NCBI GenBank assembly: GCA_963924555.1
Contig: OZ004590.1
Span: 5,510,001-5,574,000, forward strand
Direction: 5' to 3'
DNA length: 64,000 bases
Source of the DNA: Crambe crambe
Lineage: Eukaryota > Porifera > Demospongiae > Poecilosclerida > Crambeidae
A program made the translations under genes and the position numbers. Shown piece by piece: positions 1 to 11,497 of the stretch. The number at the start of each line of letters is the position of its first letter. Position 1 is the first letter of the stretch. The notes under the pieces are model-generated. The model was not told where the DNA came from, searched no databases, and worked only from the letters and a program-made list of their open reading frames with translations.

Positions 1-671
1 TTATTTCACACTAACATTAGCAGACTTTTTCATTTTCACACAGCTGTTCACTAATGAGTGTGGTTCACGTTGATAGGGTATTATATCTCAAGTTTTCAAT
101 CCTCTTTCTCATCCAAAATTTGACCTTTGTCACCAGCAAGATATACTAATATTTTGTCATGAATAACCATTAACCTTCAGGTGAATTGATCGTCAAAAAA
201 TGCATATTTTACTCCATTCCAATTTCACTCTTTATCATTTCACATTGTCATTTTCATGTCAAACTACAAATTTTAAGCTGGTAAGCTCGATGCACAACTT
301 TTCAATCACTGCAATCACTGCTGATGGAAACGTGATAACTAAAGCAAACTTCATGAAGCTGAAGAAGATATCACGAAGCTGAAGAAGATATCAGAATGCG
401 AAGATTCCAGAATGATCACTCCGAGATAGATTGGATCTGTAGCGGCATGGTGTTTCTTTGCGATCTAACAATGAATCATTGCTTACCCATCACAAATGGC
501 TCTTTGCCATCATAATAATAAAGGTCTCTTTTTTGAAACATTAGTGCATTGGGATACAACATTTGGATCGATCAAAATTAACAACACTGGGTGCATGTGA
601 GGTATCTTATGAAGCAGCCCTGTTTAACAAAGAGACACACAAGCTCAAATAATTCTTATCATTATGTTGTA
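1..671. other. Intergenic region, no gene seen
   Basis: A+T-rich sequence with only short open frames. The one structure I see is a 19-bp direct repeat (355-373 and 375-393, unit gaagctgaagaagatatca) separated by one base. The downstream part is probably the 3' flank of the RRM gene that ends at 672. Nothing supports a gene here. Confidence 0.5.
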
Positions 672-2550
672 TTAACCCCTACTTCTTATCATAACTAACC
701 TTTTACGCTTCTGATTACTACGACGATGTCCCCCACCACGGGGAACCATTACAGGGGATATGTCGCCCAAATCAGAGTGTGAGGCATATTCTCTATCAGA
801 ATACCCACCATGCTTGTCGTCAGGATAACCTCCATGCCTCTCCTTCTCCACATAACCACCACGCCTCTCGTTAGAGTAGCTTCGATGTTGATTCTTTTCT
901 GGGTATCCCCTGTGTCGCTCCTCTGAATACACTCCATGCCGTTCCTTCACAACAAAGCGGGTAGGACGATCCTCATCCCTGTAATCCAGCTCTCGCAATT
1001 CACGTGATTCAACACTTCTTTTCCCATTCTTTACTTCATAAGACCTGGTTGTAACACTGCGCTCAGCCGAATACTCCCCTCGGTGGCTTTCAGATCCATA
1101 CTGGTGAGACTCGTACACAGGTTCATTCCTGTATGTGTCCATTTCATAACTGTCGCGATAAGCACTGGGGATGTTGCTGGAGTATTCGTAACGACTCTTT
1201 GAGGGAGGAGGGGAAGAGTGGGAAGAACTCCTGTAATCACTCTCGCGAGGAGCCTTGCGATGCTTCTGCGAGGAATGCTTGGGTGGGGGGAGAGGGGAGA
1301 GGCTGCTGGGACTCCTACTTCGGCTTGAAGAAGGGGTGCGGCTCAACGAGGACCTTGACTGTGACCTTGATTTGGGAGGCCTCTGGAAACCGTGATGGGA
1401 CTTTTGATGAGGTGACCTATCACGATAGTCACCGTCATCGTCGTCGTCATACTCATCCCATCGGCTGCCACTATACTGTTCTCCTTTATAGTGCCCGCCT
1501 CCACTGCTTCGATACTCACCCTTGCTGCTATATTTGTTGTGATAAGGACCAGAGCCTTCTCTCTTGTGCATGCCTTTGGACTCATAATCGTCTCTCCGAC
1601 TGACTCTGTGTTGGCGATACTCTATGTCTGGACCGTGTCTGTCATCCCTTCCTTCATCGTACCCCCAATTCCCTCGGTTGTAGTCTTTCTTTCCACCACC
1701 ACCACTATAATCTTGCTTGTTGTACCTTCCTCGACCTCGGCCCCTTCCTCTTGGGTAATAATCATCATAGTAGTTATCACGAGACCCTCCAGAATCATAA
1801 TTATCTCTGTAACCCCCTCCACGTCCACCACGAAATCCTCTCGTGTTACGCCCACCAAATCCATATCCGCCTCTTCCCGAGTTGTAACCTCCACCTCTTC
1901 CTCCCCTGGGCCCGTAGTTCTCTCCATAATCCCTTCCTCCACTCTTGTTTCGGTCACCATAACCATGACCAGAATCATGGTAATTGCTCTGATTCCGGTA
2001 ACCTCCTCTGCCCCGTCCCCTGTGACGATCATCGTAATTATCACCATAGTTGTCGTAATTTCCACGCCCTCCTCCTCCACTACCTCTTCGAGAGTAGTCG
2101 TCATATCGACCACGCCCCCTACCACCTCCCCCGCCTCCTCTTTGTCCATAATTGTCCCGCGAGTCGTAGTCCCCTCCACTACGGCCTCCTCTTGAAATTC
2201 GCCTCCTATCCTCGATTGGAGAAAGTTCTACCCTCACTCTCACTCCACAGACTTTCTTCCCATCCATTGCTTCAACGGCTTTCTCAGCATCTTCAAATGA
2301 CTTGAAAAAAATATAAGCGAATCCTGGAGGGTTGTTGGCTATCCAGACATTGATCAGGCTTCCATATTTGGAAAAGACTCGCCGCAGCTCTTCCTTGTCA
2401 CCACAGTCCCCCAAATCTCGCACATGAACACGAGGAACAATAGGCCCAGAACTCACTGCAAGTCAAACCATAACACCATAAAACACAATTCTAAGCATAA
2501 TACATGTGGCCTCTACACGGTCACCCGGTGGAAAAGGAAAGAGACTCACT
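672..2550 (-). CDS. RRM protein with long RGG- and RS-rich tail (SR/hnRNP-like), start codon split by an intron
   Basis: About 594 residues. An N-terminal RNA-recognition motif (about residues 8-82) shows RNP2 (VHVRDLG) and RNP1 (GFAYIFF). It is followed by a Gly/Arg/Tyr-rich RGG region (about 95-320), an RS/SP-rich stretch (about 360-430) and a charged Tyr/Arg/Glu-rich tail. The composition fits a nuclear RNA-binding or splicing-related protein; the exact orthologue is unclear and the tail is far longer than in small SR proteins. No ATG lies at the 5' end of the large exon. The acceptor AG is at 2457-2456 and the exon opens with TG at 2455. An upstream exon ends in A at 2550, just before a GTGAGT donor, so the ATG is split A|TG and the protein starts MSSGPIV. 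CDS: 2550 plus 2455-672, stop TAA at 674-672. It is head-to-head with the tetraspan gene at 2685. Confidence 0.8.
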
Positions 2551-2684
2551 TATTAGCTGGTGCTTACAGCTCCCTCTCAATCTCTTCAGAGTCCTTCAAA
2601 AATAGCGATAGCTTTATGCGCATGCGCTGCATAATTTGCGCACGTGCGCTAATCGAATGGCGCGCGCTAGAGCTAGAGGTAAAA
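2551..2684. promoter_or_regulatory. Bidirectional promoter with GCGC palindromes
   Basis: This short gap, which also holds the 5' exon of the RRM gene, separates two divergent genes. It contains GCGCATGCGC (2618-2627), which matches the NRF1-type palindrome, and a perfect 12-bp palindrome GCGCACGTGCGC (2638-2649). A near-identical 12-mer occurs upstream of two related tetraspan genes (5128 and 8283). Promoter function is inferred from position and motif. Confidence 0.55.
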
Positions 2685-4232
2685 ATGGAGAAGAAAGAGG
2701 ATTATGAGCCTGCACCGGCAACATATCTAGACGATCAAGAGGAGGGGAAAAAGCCCGTGATAAGGGGAGGTTGCACCGTTGGTCGTGTAGTGAACATCAT
2801 CATCATAGTCAATTACCTGCTGGTGCTGCTGACAGCTCTGATCGTGTCCGGTGTCAACGGCACTCTCAACGACAAGGTGTGTTACTAGCTGGCTAACTAG
2901 CTATTTGTTTATGTTTACTCATATATCTTGTCAAAAGACATTCACACACTTATGTTTTGAATGCACTGTAACACATAGTTACTAGCTAGTAGACTACATA
3001 TAAGGCTGCTGGGCTCTCCATGGAACAGAATCAGAGCTACATATTTCCTCTTGTTTATTTAGTGCTGCAAAAAGTAAATTATGATTTTTGATTTCGTTTA
3101 TTTAGCTCATTAAAAAGTATCCTGATCATACTAACAATACTCCAGCGTGCTATTTGTATTCATCCTGTGTTGGTAATGGTGGAGCCTGTACTATTCACTA
3201 CGACCATTCTGGTGTATGTGAATTCATTATTGTTGGATTTGGGCTTGTAGCCTTGGCATCACTTATTTACATCATTGTAAGCATCATCAGAATCATATTC
3301 TCCACAGAGTGAGTTGTGTAACTCAATGACTGGATGTAGCTGTAGTTCTAGTCAATGTGTTATATTCTTTGCAGCATATATCTAACAGTGATTGCTGATA
3401 TTGTGGTAAATGTTGGCATGGTGATATTTGTGTTGGTGATGGGAATTACACTCTCAGTGGGCTTGGCCTTCACATGCTCCCAGGTCAACCTTCTCAATGG
3501 TGCCCAAGGAGTGACAAAGTAAGTTCTCAGAGAGAGTTGGTAATCTTTAATTCATATTACCTTGTACATACAGTTGTAGTGGTAGGAGCATTCCTACTGA
3601 AAAGGCAGGATACAAATTTTATGTTGAAGCAAATGTTTCTCAGGTATGTAGCTACAGCAGTACTATCAAGCCATCCATTATAGATTATATAAATCCAATG
3701 GGAATATGAATCCAGCATTCAATGTGTAATGAGGTGTGTGTGTGTGTGTGTGTGTATATGCAATAATGCATTCACAAATGTATACAACAGTCAGTTATGC
3801 TTTGGCTTGGTAATTATACAAGTGTATAATTTATAGCAAGTGCCTGTTTGGGGAATGCAATCATACTCAAAATTGCACTCAAAAAGAACCCAATCAAAAA
3901 GTAAGCTACGAAAGAATAGGAAAAAAATTGGGTAGGTTTGGAGGAGCTAGCCAAACTTAGTATCACAATGCTTCTTATTGCCTTGAAAACTGCACATGTA
4001 GTGATTGTATTATTTACATATCCTGTGAATTGGTCTACAAAACATGATTTTGCAGGGTGCAGCATGGTTCTGTTTTCTATTTGCTGTCATATCAACAACC
4101 GTTTTTTTGGTGAGGCTCTGCATTTTTCTTCGTCGTCGAGCTAAAATCCCTTCCATGGGTGGCAATACTGAAATTCTTGCTGCTGAGGATAATTTTGACC
4201 CAAGAGAAGATGATCCCCCTAAGCCGATGTAA
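2685..4232 (+). CDS. Four-helix membrane protein, tandem family member 1 (TMEM179-like topology)
   Basis: Five exons join cleanly: 2685-2876, 3106-3308, 3375-3518, 3574-3643, 4056-4232 (261 aa, intron phases 0, 2, 2, 0). ATG 2685 follows a purine-rich context; the longer open frame upstream lacks an ATG. Four hydrophobic segments fall at about residues 36-56, 100-128, 137-163 and 205-225. There is a Cys-containing loop between helices 1 and 2 and another between 3 and 4, and a short charged C-terminal tail (DPREDDPPKP). The topology and Cys-loop pattern recall TMEM179 and claudin/MARVEL-type tetraspans, but I cannot assign a function. Intron phases match the three genes downstream except for one extra 5' intron, so all belong to one local family. 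It diverges from the RRM gene. Confidence 0.75.
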
Positions 4233-4531
4233 CATATCTATAGTTGTGTACTGAGAATGGCATATAACAGAAACACACTTTTATGAATGATACTGGTTAT
4301 TGTTATTTGTGTTTTTAAAGTTTTTATTCTGTGAAATTTCTTAAATGTGTCCTTAGCTACAGCGCATTAAATTTTGTATTACTACAATGAGACTGTGCCA
4401 AAAATATTTGTGCTAAAAAGTAGTGTAATGAAAGTACAAGCCAAGTATAGTGCAATGTAGAAGTCAGTGCATGGATTTCTCAAGGTGATACATGCATGAT
4501 GATTGAGGAAATAACTGCACTGAGTTATGTC

Positions 4532-5055
4532 TTAAGATTCAATTTTAATTTTCACAACTGAGGTTCCTGGTTTTACTTTGATCTCTAGATCACTCCCTCT
4601 TGAAGGTTGTTTAGTCTTGGGTCCCTTCCGAGATCCATGTCCACCTCTCACATCAGCTCCATGGGATCCCCTAGCACCACTCTGATGAGAGTCATGTCTA
4701 CCTCTTGTATCAGATCCACATCGACTGCCATGGGATCCCCTTGCAGATCCAGATCCAGGTCCATGTCCACCTTTTCCTCCTCGGCCTCCCTTAGAACCAC
4801 TACCTACACTTCCACCATGACCGGTTAAACTGTGGCTTGATCCATGGTGGCCCCCTCGATTGCTCCCCTTGCCTTGACCATGTCTAGAACCTTGATTTCC
4901 ACTGTCTGATCGACTTGTCTCAACAGTTGAGATAGTTCGTGTTGTTGTCACTGTCTTAACAGTTTTGACTTTAGAACTCACTGTGAATGTAAATAACAAC
5001 AATTATAAGGCCACTAATATTAAACCAACCACACTACTCTAGGAATAGACTCACT
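4532..5055 (-). CDS. Gly/Ser/His-rich low-complexity protein, start codon split by an intron
   Basis: About 149 residues after joining A at 5055 (before a GTGAGT donor) to the exon 4980-4532 (after acceptor AG at 4982-4981). The start codon is therefore split A|TG, as in the RRM gene at 672-2550, and both proteins begin MSS. The N-terminal 30 residues are Thr/Val/Lys-rich (KTVTTTRTIST). Residues about 30-130 are a GSHG/GGHG-type repeat region, and the C-terminus is an amphipathic Lys/Ile stretch. No signal peptide or known domain is visible. It could be a nucleic-acid-binding or structural low-complexity protein. It is head-to-head with the tetraspan gene at 5233. Coding status rests on the open frame and splice sites only. 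Confidence 0.6.
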
Positions 5056-5232
5056 TGCACTGTACTGGTGGCTATAGTGATAATAGCTCGAAGATCACGT
5101 GTGACTTGCGCTACTAGCTGACGTCATGCGCATGTGCGCGCGCATAAAATACACCAGCCACACCCGTACCCGGTACCCGTACCCATTCATTCGCGCGCCG
5201 CGCGCCGGCATCTAAAGAACGGGGGGCTACCC
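5056..5232. promoter_or_regulatory. Bidirectional promoter with GCGCATGTGCGC palindrome
   Basis: Gap between the divergent Gly/Ser/His-rich gene and the tetraspan gene, including the 5' UTR exon of the former. The 12-mer GCGCATGTGCGC (5128-5139) sits about 105 bp before the tetraspan ATG, with more GCGC runs to about 5206. The same 12-mer is found about 109 bp before the ATG at 8392. Confidence 0.5.
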
Positions 5233-6563
5233 ATGGCTTCCAATAATCAGAGTACTGGAGCAACTCAGCAGGGCAGGCCTAGGTTTCGTGTCTTATCTAT
5301 GCAAGAAGCACCGCCATATGTAAACGAAGATGGAGAAACAGAACATGGAAGACATAAGAGAGCGGCTCGAACATGTTTTTGTTTCCTATTGATACCTTTC
5401 CTCCTGGCTTTTGTGGTGTCAGTGGTGTGCGTAATTACCTTCAGTATCGAGAATGAGAAAGTTAAGAGGAACTGTGGAGATCCACCAAACCCATTCCCAT
5501 GTATGCTTAATTGTGATGAAGAACTGACAAAACCGTCTGTTTATTGTTGGTTTGCTATTGGAGGAGAAGCTGCAGTATCCGTTGTATGCGCCTTGTTTAT
5601 CATGACTTTGGTTATCAGAATATGTTATGGACATAGAGTGTAAGTTGAAATGTAGACATCAGAGGTGTTGGAAGCAAGATTTGATTGATCAGGCCTGAAA
5701 TTGAAATGTAGGTAACCCCTCAGACTGCTGAGGCTCTAAATTGCTATATAGAACTCTTTCTTTTGATAGCCACTGAACATATTTTCCCAAAATACTGGGC
5801 CTGACTGGCCTGACATGTTCTACCGCCTATGGGCATAGCATAGTGTCATTTTAGGTGTACAAAACCACATAGCTAATTCATTCCCAAAAAACTGAAACCA
5901 AAACATGCGTGATTACACAACACCTCCACTCCACATAGCCAGTTCAAGGGCTCTTCTTATGCAGTGCCCTGACCATAATACTCTGAGACTAACTATATAC
6001 ACTATAAAAAGATATGTATAAAACAACAGTCTGGTTACACTTACTTATCTGAGTTTCAATTTGCAGGTTACACATTAATTTTGTTTTTACAGTCTATATA
6101 ATAACATCTGTTTTATGTAGCTGTGGCTCTTGTGTTATCATCGAGATGTTTGTTGTCCTCTTTTTTGTGGGAGTCAGTCTAAGTGTGTCAAGCATTCTCA
6201 GTTCAGGAATTCACGTTAATACAATGGAGTGTATGAATAAAACTGGGTAATCGGCTGTTTAGCTATACATAAGGAAATAATATAAGACTTGCCTATAATT
6301 ATTAATACTTTGCAGGTGCAGCAATTTTTTGGATAAGAATGAATTGTTCGAATTCTTGAAGGAATCTGAAGTAATTGAATAATTATTCAAATAGATGTCA
6401 ACTTGACTTATTTTCTTTGTAGATTGCTGCATGGGTGAACAGTGGCCTACTTGTTTTTATCCTGGTGCTTTGGATTTTCATGAGTTTTTACTCTTGCTGT
6501 GAAACTCGTTTCTCACAGAGAAGACCCAGAGATACTGATCCTCTAATTACTAGTAGGACATAA
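5233..6563 (+). CDS. Four-helix membrane protein, tandem family member 2
   Basis: Exons 5233-5639, 6121-6246, 6316-6370, 6423-6563 give 242 aa with intron phases 2, 2, 0, the same as members 3 and 4. I chose the ATG at 5233 (MASNNQ); the open frame continues upstream but without an in-frame ATG. The N-terminal 45 residues are hydrophilic. Four hydrophobic segments follow, with Cys-containing loops (NCGDPPNPFPCMLNC between helices 1 and 2; a Cys loop before helix 4), and the tail is short and basic (FSQRRPRDTDPL). Function is unknown; it is related to member 1 by gene structure and to members 3 and 4 by structure and topology. Confidence 0.75.
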
Positions 6564-6717
6564 TTCTGTGTGAATCGACAGAATGTATGTAGTAATAGTG
6601 TACATAGATATAGCTAGCTAGTAATTTCTGCGCGCGCGAGGGGCAAATAGCGGACCGGCTGCCACGAAATAATAAGCTGTCCGGATGATCAGGGCTGTGT
6701 GTAGCTAGCAAGCAGTG

Positions 6718-8143
6718 ATGGGGGAACAAAGTAGCCTCCTTGGTTCAGACACTCATACTAGGAGTGGAGAGAACAGGAACAAAGCACGTTCCAGATTTTA
6801 CTTCTTTGTTGTTGCAATAGTGTTCCTGGTATTACTAGTGATCTCGGCAGTGTCACTGGGTACCTTTGGAATGCAGCAGAACCAGCTCTCCACTTTTCAT
6901 CCCGATACTTGCGTCCTCTTTTCTACCTCTGCTGGTGAAGACGAACATGGGAAGCTTATAAAACTAAATTCCGCTGGATTATGTATTTTCATTCTATGGG
7001 GTCTAGCGAGCATTGGAATTCTATCTTTGCTACTGTTAATTTACTCCATTATTCTGGCAATCGCGGGCCCCAAAGTGTAAGTCCTCTACAAAAATTTCTT
7101 CATTTGATGCACCACCCCACCCACTCTCCCATGGCCACCAACATTAAGTACCAGCCATCCTCTTTGGCTCTATACACAAAAGCAACTATCTCATGCAGAT
7201 AGCTGCTGCATCGAGATAGCTCCTTCCAGTTCTACTTTACTTCATGCTACATGGGTCCAAGAAGATTGGTAGCTGACATCCAAGATAGAAACAAGTTAAG
7301 AGCCACCCTAATATGGAGCCAAACCGCTACCGGAATGAATTTTTTTTTTGGCTCTCCAAAATAATGAATAGCTACTACCCTATAAGGCTATTATATTGTG
7401 ACTTCACTAAGCCCTATATTATTTATTATCTTATTAGATATAATATTATTTATTATCTTATAGCATCTCTCCACTGAGGGTATTGGACTTTTTGCTAGTC
7501 TTCTTTGCCTTCCTGGTCTCTATGTCGCTCAGTATCATAATCACTGCAGGTTTTAGCACAACTTGTACTGCTATGGATAACCCACAGTAAGTTGGTGGTC
7601 TTCTAACCTTACATGACTTGTGGTAGCTATGTGGCCCAAATTTTTAGATTAGAGACCTTGTGTGTAGGCCTTCGATTAGATTGTGTGTTCATCACTGAAT
7701 AATTGGTTCTCTAATGTTTATATCATAGGTGCTTTGGACCCAGTTGTATCCGTAACTATAAAAAGGATACACGATTTTGTTTCAAGGATAACTTGCAAGC
7801 TTCTGTAGTGAGTTCACCTGTTCTGTTATCCTCGTTTCCAGGCCTATTATTTTACTATTCTGTATGAAAGTCCACATCCTCAAATTCACTGTATCTATTC
7901 CTAATATTACAGAATGGCTCTTGGGGTGCAACTGTCATCCTTTTTGGCTTAAGTCTTTGGAATTGTATCTTATTGGTACTCTACTGCATCCGTGCAAGCA
8001 AGAGAAGGAAACTTAGTGTGAGAGCACGTTCCTTGACACCTCCCCTTTCTTCATCAGGTGAATCAGAGGATGCTAGGACTGCTGTTGTTAATCCGAATGT
8101 GAAGGAGAGTTTGAAGAAGAAAAATCCTTTCACTAACACATAA
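6718..8143 (+). CDS. Four-helix membrane protein, tandem family member 3
   Basis: Exons 6718-7076, 7464-7586, 7729-7807, 7913-8143 (263 aa; phases 2, 2, 0). ATG 6718 is preceded by a GTG and gives MGEQSSLLGS, which includes a possible acidic/dileucine-type sorting signal (ExxxLL). Helices lie at about residues 29-50, 84-112, 125-147 and 195-216. Loop cysteines include DTCVLFS and, between helices 3 and 4, CFGPSCI. The sequence is very close to member 4 (IYSIILAI, SPLRVLDFL and SWGATVI are shared), so this pair is a recent duplicate. The C-terminal tail is longer and Lys/Arg-rich. TMEM179-like topology is a hypothesis. Confidence 0.78.
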
Positions 8144-8391
8144 ACTATGTATTTTTTTATTTTTTTATTTTTGTGATCAAGTAAAAATCCCTTCCAATTA
8201 CTTATGACGGATATCCTTGGTGGTAGCTATAGCTATGTCCGATTAATTATTTCCAGGAATTTAAACTACCGGGCAAATGAATGCGCATGTGCGCTATAGG
8301 CACGTACAAATTAACAATCGTGATTAATGATACATGTAAGCAAGTTTAGAGTTCCCTTCTTTATAATACATGTAAGGTATTTTCGAGTGTG

Positions 8392-9347
8392 ATGGGTACT
8401 AGACAGAGTAACCTTGGTGAAGACAGAAATGGAGAAGTTCAGAATACCAGGAGCAAAGCACGGGCCAGGTTTTACTTCTCAGTGATTGCAGTGCTGTTCC
8501 TGATCCTGCTAATAATCTCAGTGGTGTCACTGGGTAGCTTTGGTGTACAACAGAACAGGCTCTCCAATTTTCTGGCCCATTCTTGCATTCTCTATGCTCT
8601 CCCTGGTGGTGTTGACCCGGATAATCCTGAGAGGAAACGTATCCTTCTGAAACCTGCGGCTGGAGTATGTATTTTTGTTCTATGGGGTCTAGCCAGCATT
8701 GGAATTGTATCTTTGCTACTGTTAATTTACTCCATTATTTTGGCAATCGTGGGACTGAAAGTGTAAGTAGCTAGCTAAATTAATTTTGCTAGCTATAATT
8801 ACAGGGGGGGGGGGGAGAAATGTCTCTTGCTAAATAATTTTATATCTTATAGCATCTCTCCACTGAGGGTATTGGACTTTTTGGTAGTATTTTTCTCCTT
8901 CCTGGTCTCTATATCACTCAGTATCACAGTCAGTGCAGGTTTTAACGAGACTTGTAAAGCTGGGGGGCACCCACAGTAAGTTGACCTAGCTGGTGTATTG
9001 CCTTCATTTTTTTTTTTTTTTTTTTGTCTTGTTATCACAGGTGCTATGGACCTAGTTGTCTCATTTTTAAAGGAAAACCTACAGAGTTTTGTTACAAGAA
9101 TGACATACAAGCTTGTGCAGTGAGTTGACCATTCTACTTCACCTCCTTTTTGTTACCGAAACCTATGCTACAGAATAGCTCTTGGGGTGCAACTGTAATC
9201 TTTTTTGGCTTAAGTATTTGGAATTGTATCTTGCTGATTCTCTATTGTATCCGTGCAAGCAAGACGAGGAGCACAAGAGCAGAACCCTTGCTTGCTCCTG
9301 TTTCATCACTTGAATCAGAGGATGCTACGATTGATCAGGAGAGTTGA
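8392..9347 (+). CDS. Four-helix membrane protein, tandem family member 4
   Basis: Exons 8392-8762, 8853-8975, 9041-9119, 9174-9347 (248 aa; phases 2, 2, 0; internal exon lengths 123 and 79 are identical to member 3). It begins MGTRQSNLGEDRN. The four helices and loop cysteines are conserved with member 3; the tail ends ESEDATIDQES. GCGCATGTGCGC lies at 8283-8294, about 109 bp upstream of the ATG. Intron 2 carries a long T tract just before the acceptor. A decayed further copy follows at 9562. Confidence 0.78.
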
Positions 9348-9561
9348 CCATTTGAAGAAAACTTTTATATACATAACAATGTTTTCAGTTGTAGATAAAT
9401 TTTTGATACAAGCACTACTATATACCACAGCTATAAATATGCGAGACTGTTCTGGGACAATAATAGCTAGTTAGGAAGTTCATTAACCCGATATTTCCTG
9501 TTAGGAAGTCAACCTTTTTCTATTTCTGTTAAGCTTGTAAATAACCTACAAGTCAACCTTG

Positions 9562-11255
9562 ATGGGTACTAGGCAGAGTAGAAACCCTGGTGAAGACAGA
9601 AATGGAGAAGTTCAGGGTGCCAGGAATAAAGCACGGGCCAGATTTTACTTCTCAGTGATGGCAGTGCTGTTCCTGATCCTCCTGATAGTCTTTCTAAACT
9701 AGCACCCCATAAGTGTCTTTTCTACCCGTGATGGTGATAATTTAAACTTGTCCCATGCTGGATCATGTGCTTTTGTTCTGTGGGGTCTAGCAACCAGAGC
9801 GATCATATCACTGTTGCTGATTATCTACTGACCATCTTTGTGAGTTTGTTAAATGACATAAAAGGATACCATAGTGTAACCTCGGTTATCCGCACCTCGA
9901 TTATCCAGATCACTTATCTGGACTAATTTGGCAGCCTGGAAAAAAAGTTTGGATGAAGGTGTCCAGATAACCAAGGTTCGACTGTACAATGCAATTCCTC
10001 TTGCCTATAACGGGTGTATAAATCATCACATGTGTGTAGGGCAAGTACAATTAATTGGGTTGAGGATCTCTACTCTTGCATGTTATCGCTTGTATGTATA
10101 TCCTAACATTGCAGCTTGATTATCTACTGACCATCTTTGTGAGTTTGTTAAATGACATAAAAGGATACCATAGTGTAACCTCAGTTATCCGCACCTCGAT
10201 TATCCAGATCACTTATCTGGACTAATTTGGCAGCCTGGAAAAAAAGTTTGGATGGTGTCCAGATAACCAAGGTTCGACTGTACAATGCAATTCCTCTTGC
10301 CTATAATGGGTGTATAAATCATCACATGTGTGTAGGGCAAGTACAATTAATTGGGTTGAGGATCTCCTAGCCCTTATGATAATCACAGATTAGGCATATC
10401 TAGGTAATCCTCCCACCTATAGTTGTGAAGGGTAAAGTTCGTGCAATTAAACCACCTGCATGTCAAGTAAGGTCAAATTCAGTATGTAAACTTTAAGCGA
10501 AATTTATTGTGCGAATATTTTGATTTTAACTTGTACCCTTCACAGTTAATTAATGGACTCAACTAGTGACTTAAGCCACACGCTCCAGATTTTGTGACCA
10601 CCCAAAATTGTGACAGCTAATATTCTGCATATGATTATAGATTTGACCAAGTTGTACAATTTCAGGACAAATCAATGCTTATTGGATGGGACAGGGCTTA
10701 TAAAACTGGGGACTCGATTAGTAGGAACAAGTATTTGTGGGGTAATCATAACATCATGATTAACTTTATTATTATTAAAACTATAGATTTTCTTTGCTGC
10801 GGATTTTGGACTTTATTGTTATACTGCTTGTCTTCCTATTGTCCATTGTACTCAGTATTATGGTCTCAGCTGGTTATGATCAGACTTCCAAAATCTTGGG
10901 AAGCACATGGTAAGGCTTGGAAACTTGATCAAGTGATAAAATTTGATCAAATTTATTATGCTTACAGATGCTTGTTCTCTGGATATGGATGTGTAGACAT
11001 CATTGATACCTTCAATAATATCCAAAAATTCTGCTTTAGCGATCAAATAAAAGTCTTGTGCAGTAAGTGCAGTAGTATGTTACTTCCTCATATGATCGTC
11101 TTGACTGTATACCTGTGGAGAATAGCTCTTGGGTTGCTACTGTCATCCTTTTTGGACTAGGTATTACTAAGTTTATCATGTCAATTGTCTTTTGTGTGAG
11201 TACAGTCAAGAGAAGGAAGCTATTTCTGGGTCCTCTGCATCACGTGAATGGCTGA
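9562..11255 (+). pseudogene. Decayed fifth copy of the tetraspan family
   Basis: All four exons of member 4 can be recognised, but they are broken. Exon 1 starts MGTRQSRNPGED and reads to an in-frame TAG at 9700, after a deletion inside helix 1. The exon 1 remnant after that (to about 9835) is out of register and is followed by a duplicated block with transposon-like inserts. Exon 2 (10787-10909, again 123 bp) is open and keeps VLSIMVSAGY. Joining it to exon 3 (10968-11062) creates TGA, and exon 3 is 95 bp, not 79. Exon 4 (11121-11255) is open and ends HHVNG. The mix of intact splice sites and stops indicates a fairly young pseudogene. Confidence 0.75.
9819..10366. repeat. Tandem duplication of about 250 bp carrying a pogo/Tigger-like MITE
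   Basis: Segment 9819-10070 recurs at 10118-10366 with few changes and a 3-bp deletion. Each copy includes a short element (about 9872-9984 and 10171-10280). One end reads GTGTAACCTCGGTTATCC and the other reads ATAACCAAGGTTCGACTG next to TA, as in pogo/Tigger-type terminal inverted repeats. It lies inside the tetraspan pseudogene, between the remnants of exons 1 and 2. Confidence 0.75.
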
Positions 11256-11497
11256 TGATGATGATGATGATGATACTGAAAATTTGAAGGACACATGAAC
11301 GTCAGCAAATTATGGCATTAAACAAAAAACAAAAAAAACAACAAAAAAAACAAAACAAAAAAAAAACGGTTATTTTGGGCGCGGGGGGCCGGGAGCACGA
11401 GGCTCGTTAATTAGCTACCGAGAGGCGGCAACGCCAGACTACTATAAATACCTGGCAGCGTTGGGGTGTGGTCTGCAGCCAATAGATAGTGGTAACC
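11256..11497 (+). promoter_or_regulatory. Poly-A-rich spacer and PAQR promoter
   Basis: Spacer between the tetraspan pseudogene and the PAQR gene. It contains an ATG trinucleotide run (about 11255-11275), an A-rich tract (11321-11367) and a G/C-rich patch (11375-11400). The PAQR start follows 98 bp later. Promoter function is assigned by position only. Confidence 0.35.

Noticed and set aside
1491-2305. Long plus-strand open frames opposite the RRM gene
   Set aside because: They are antisense shadows of the Gly/Arg/Ser-rich coding sequence; their Ser/Thr/Val-rich composition follows from the reverse complement of that low-complexity region.
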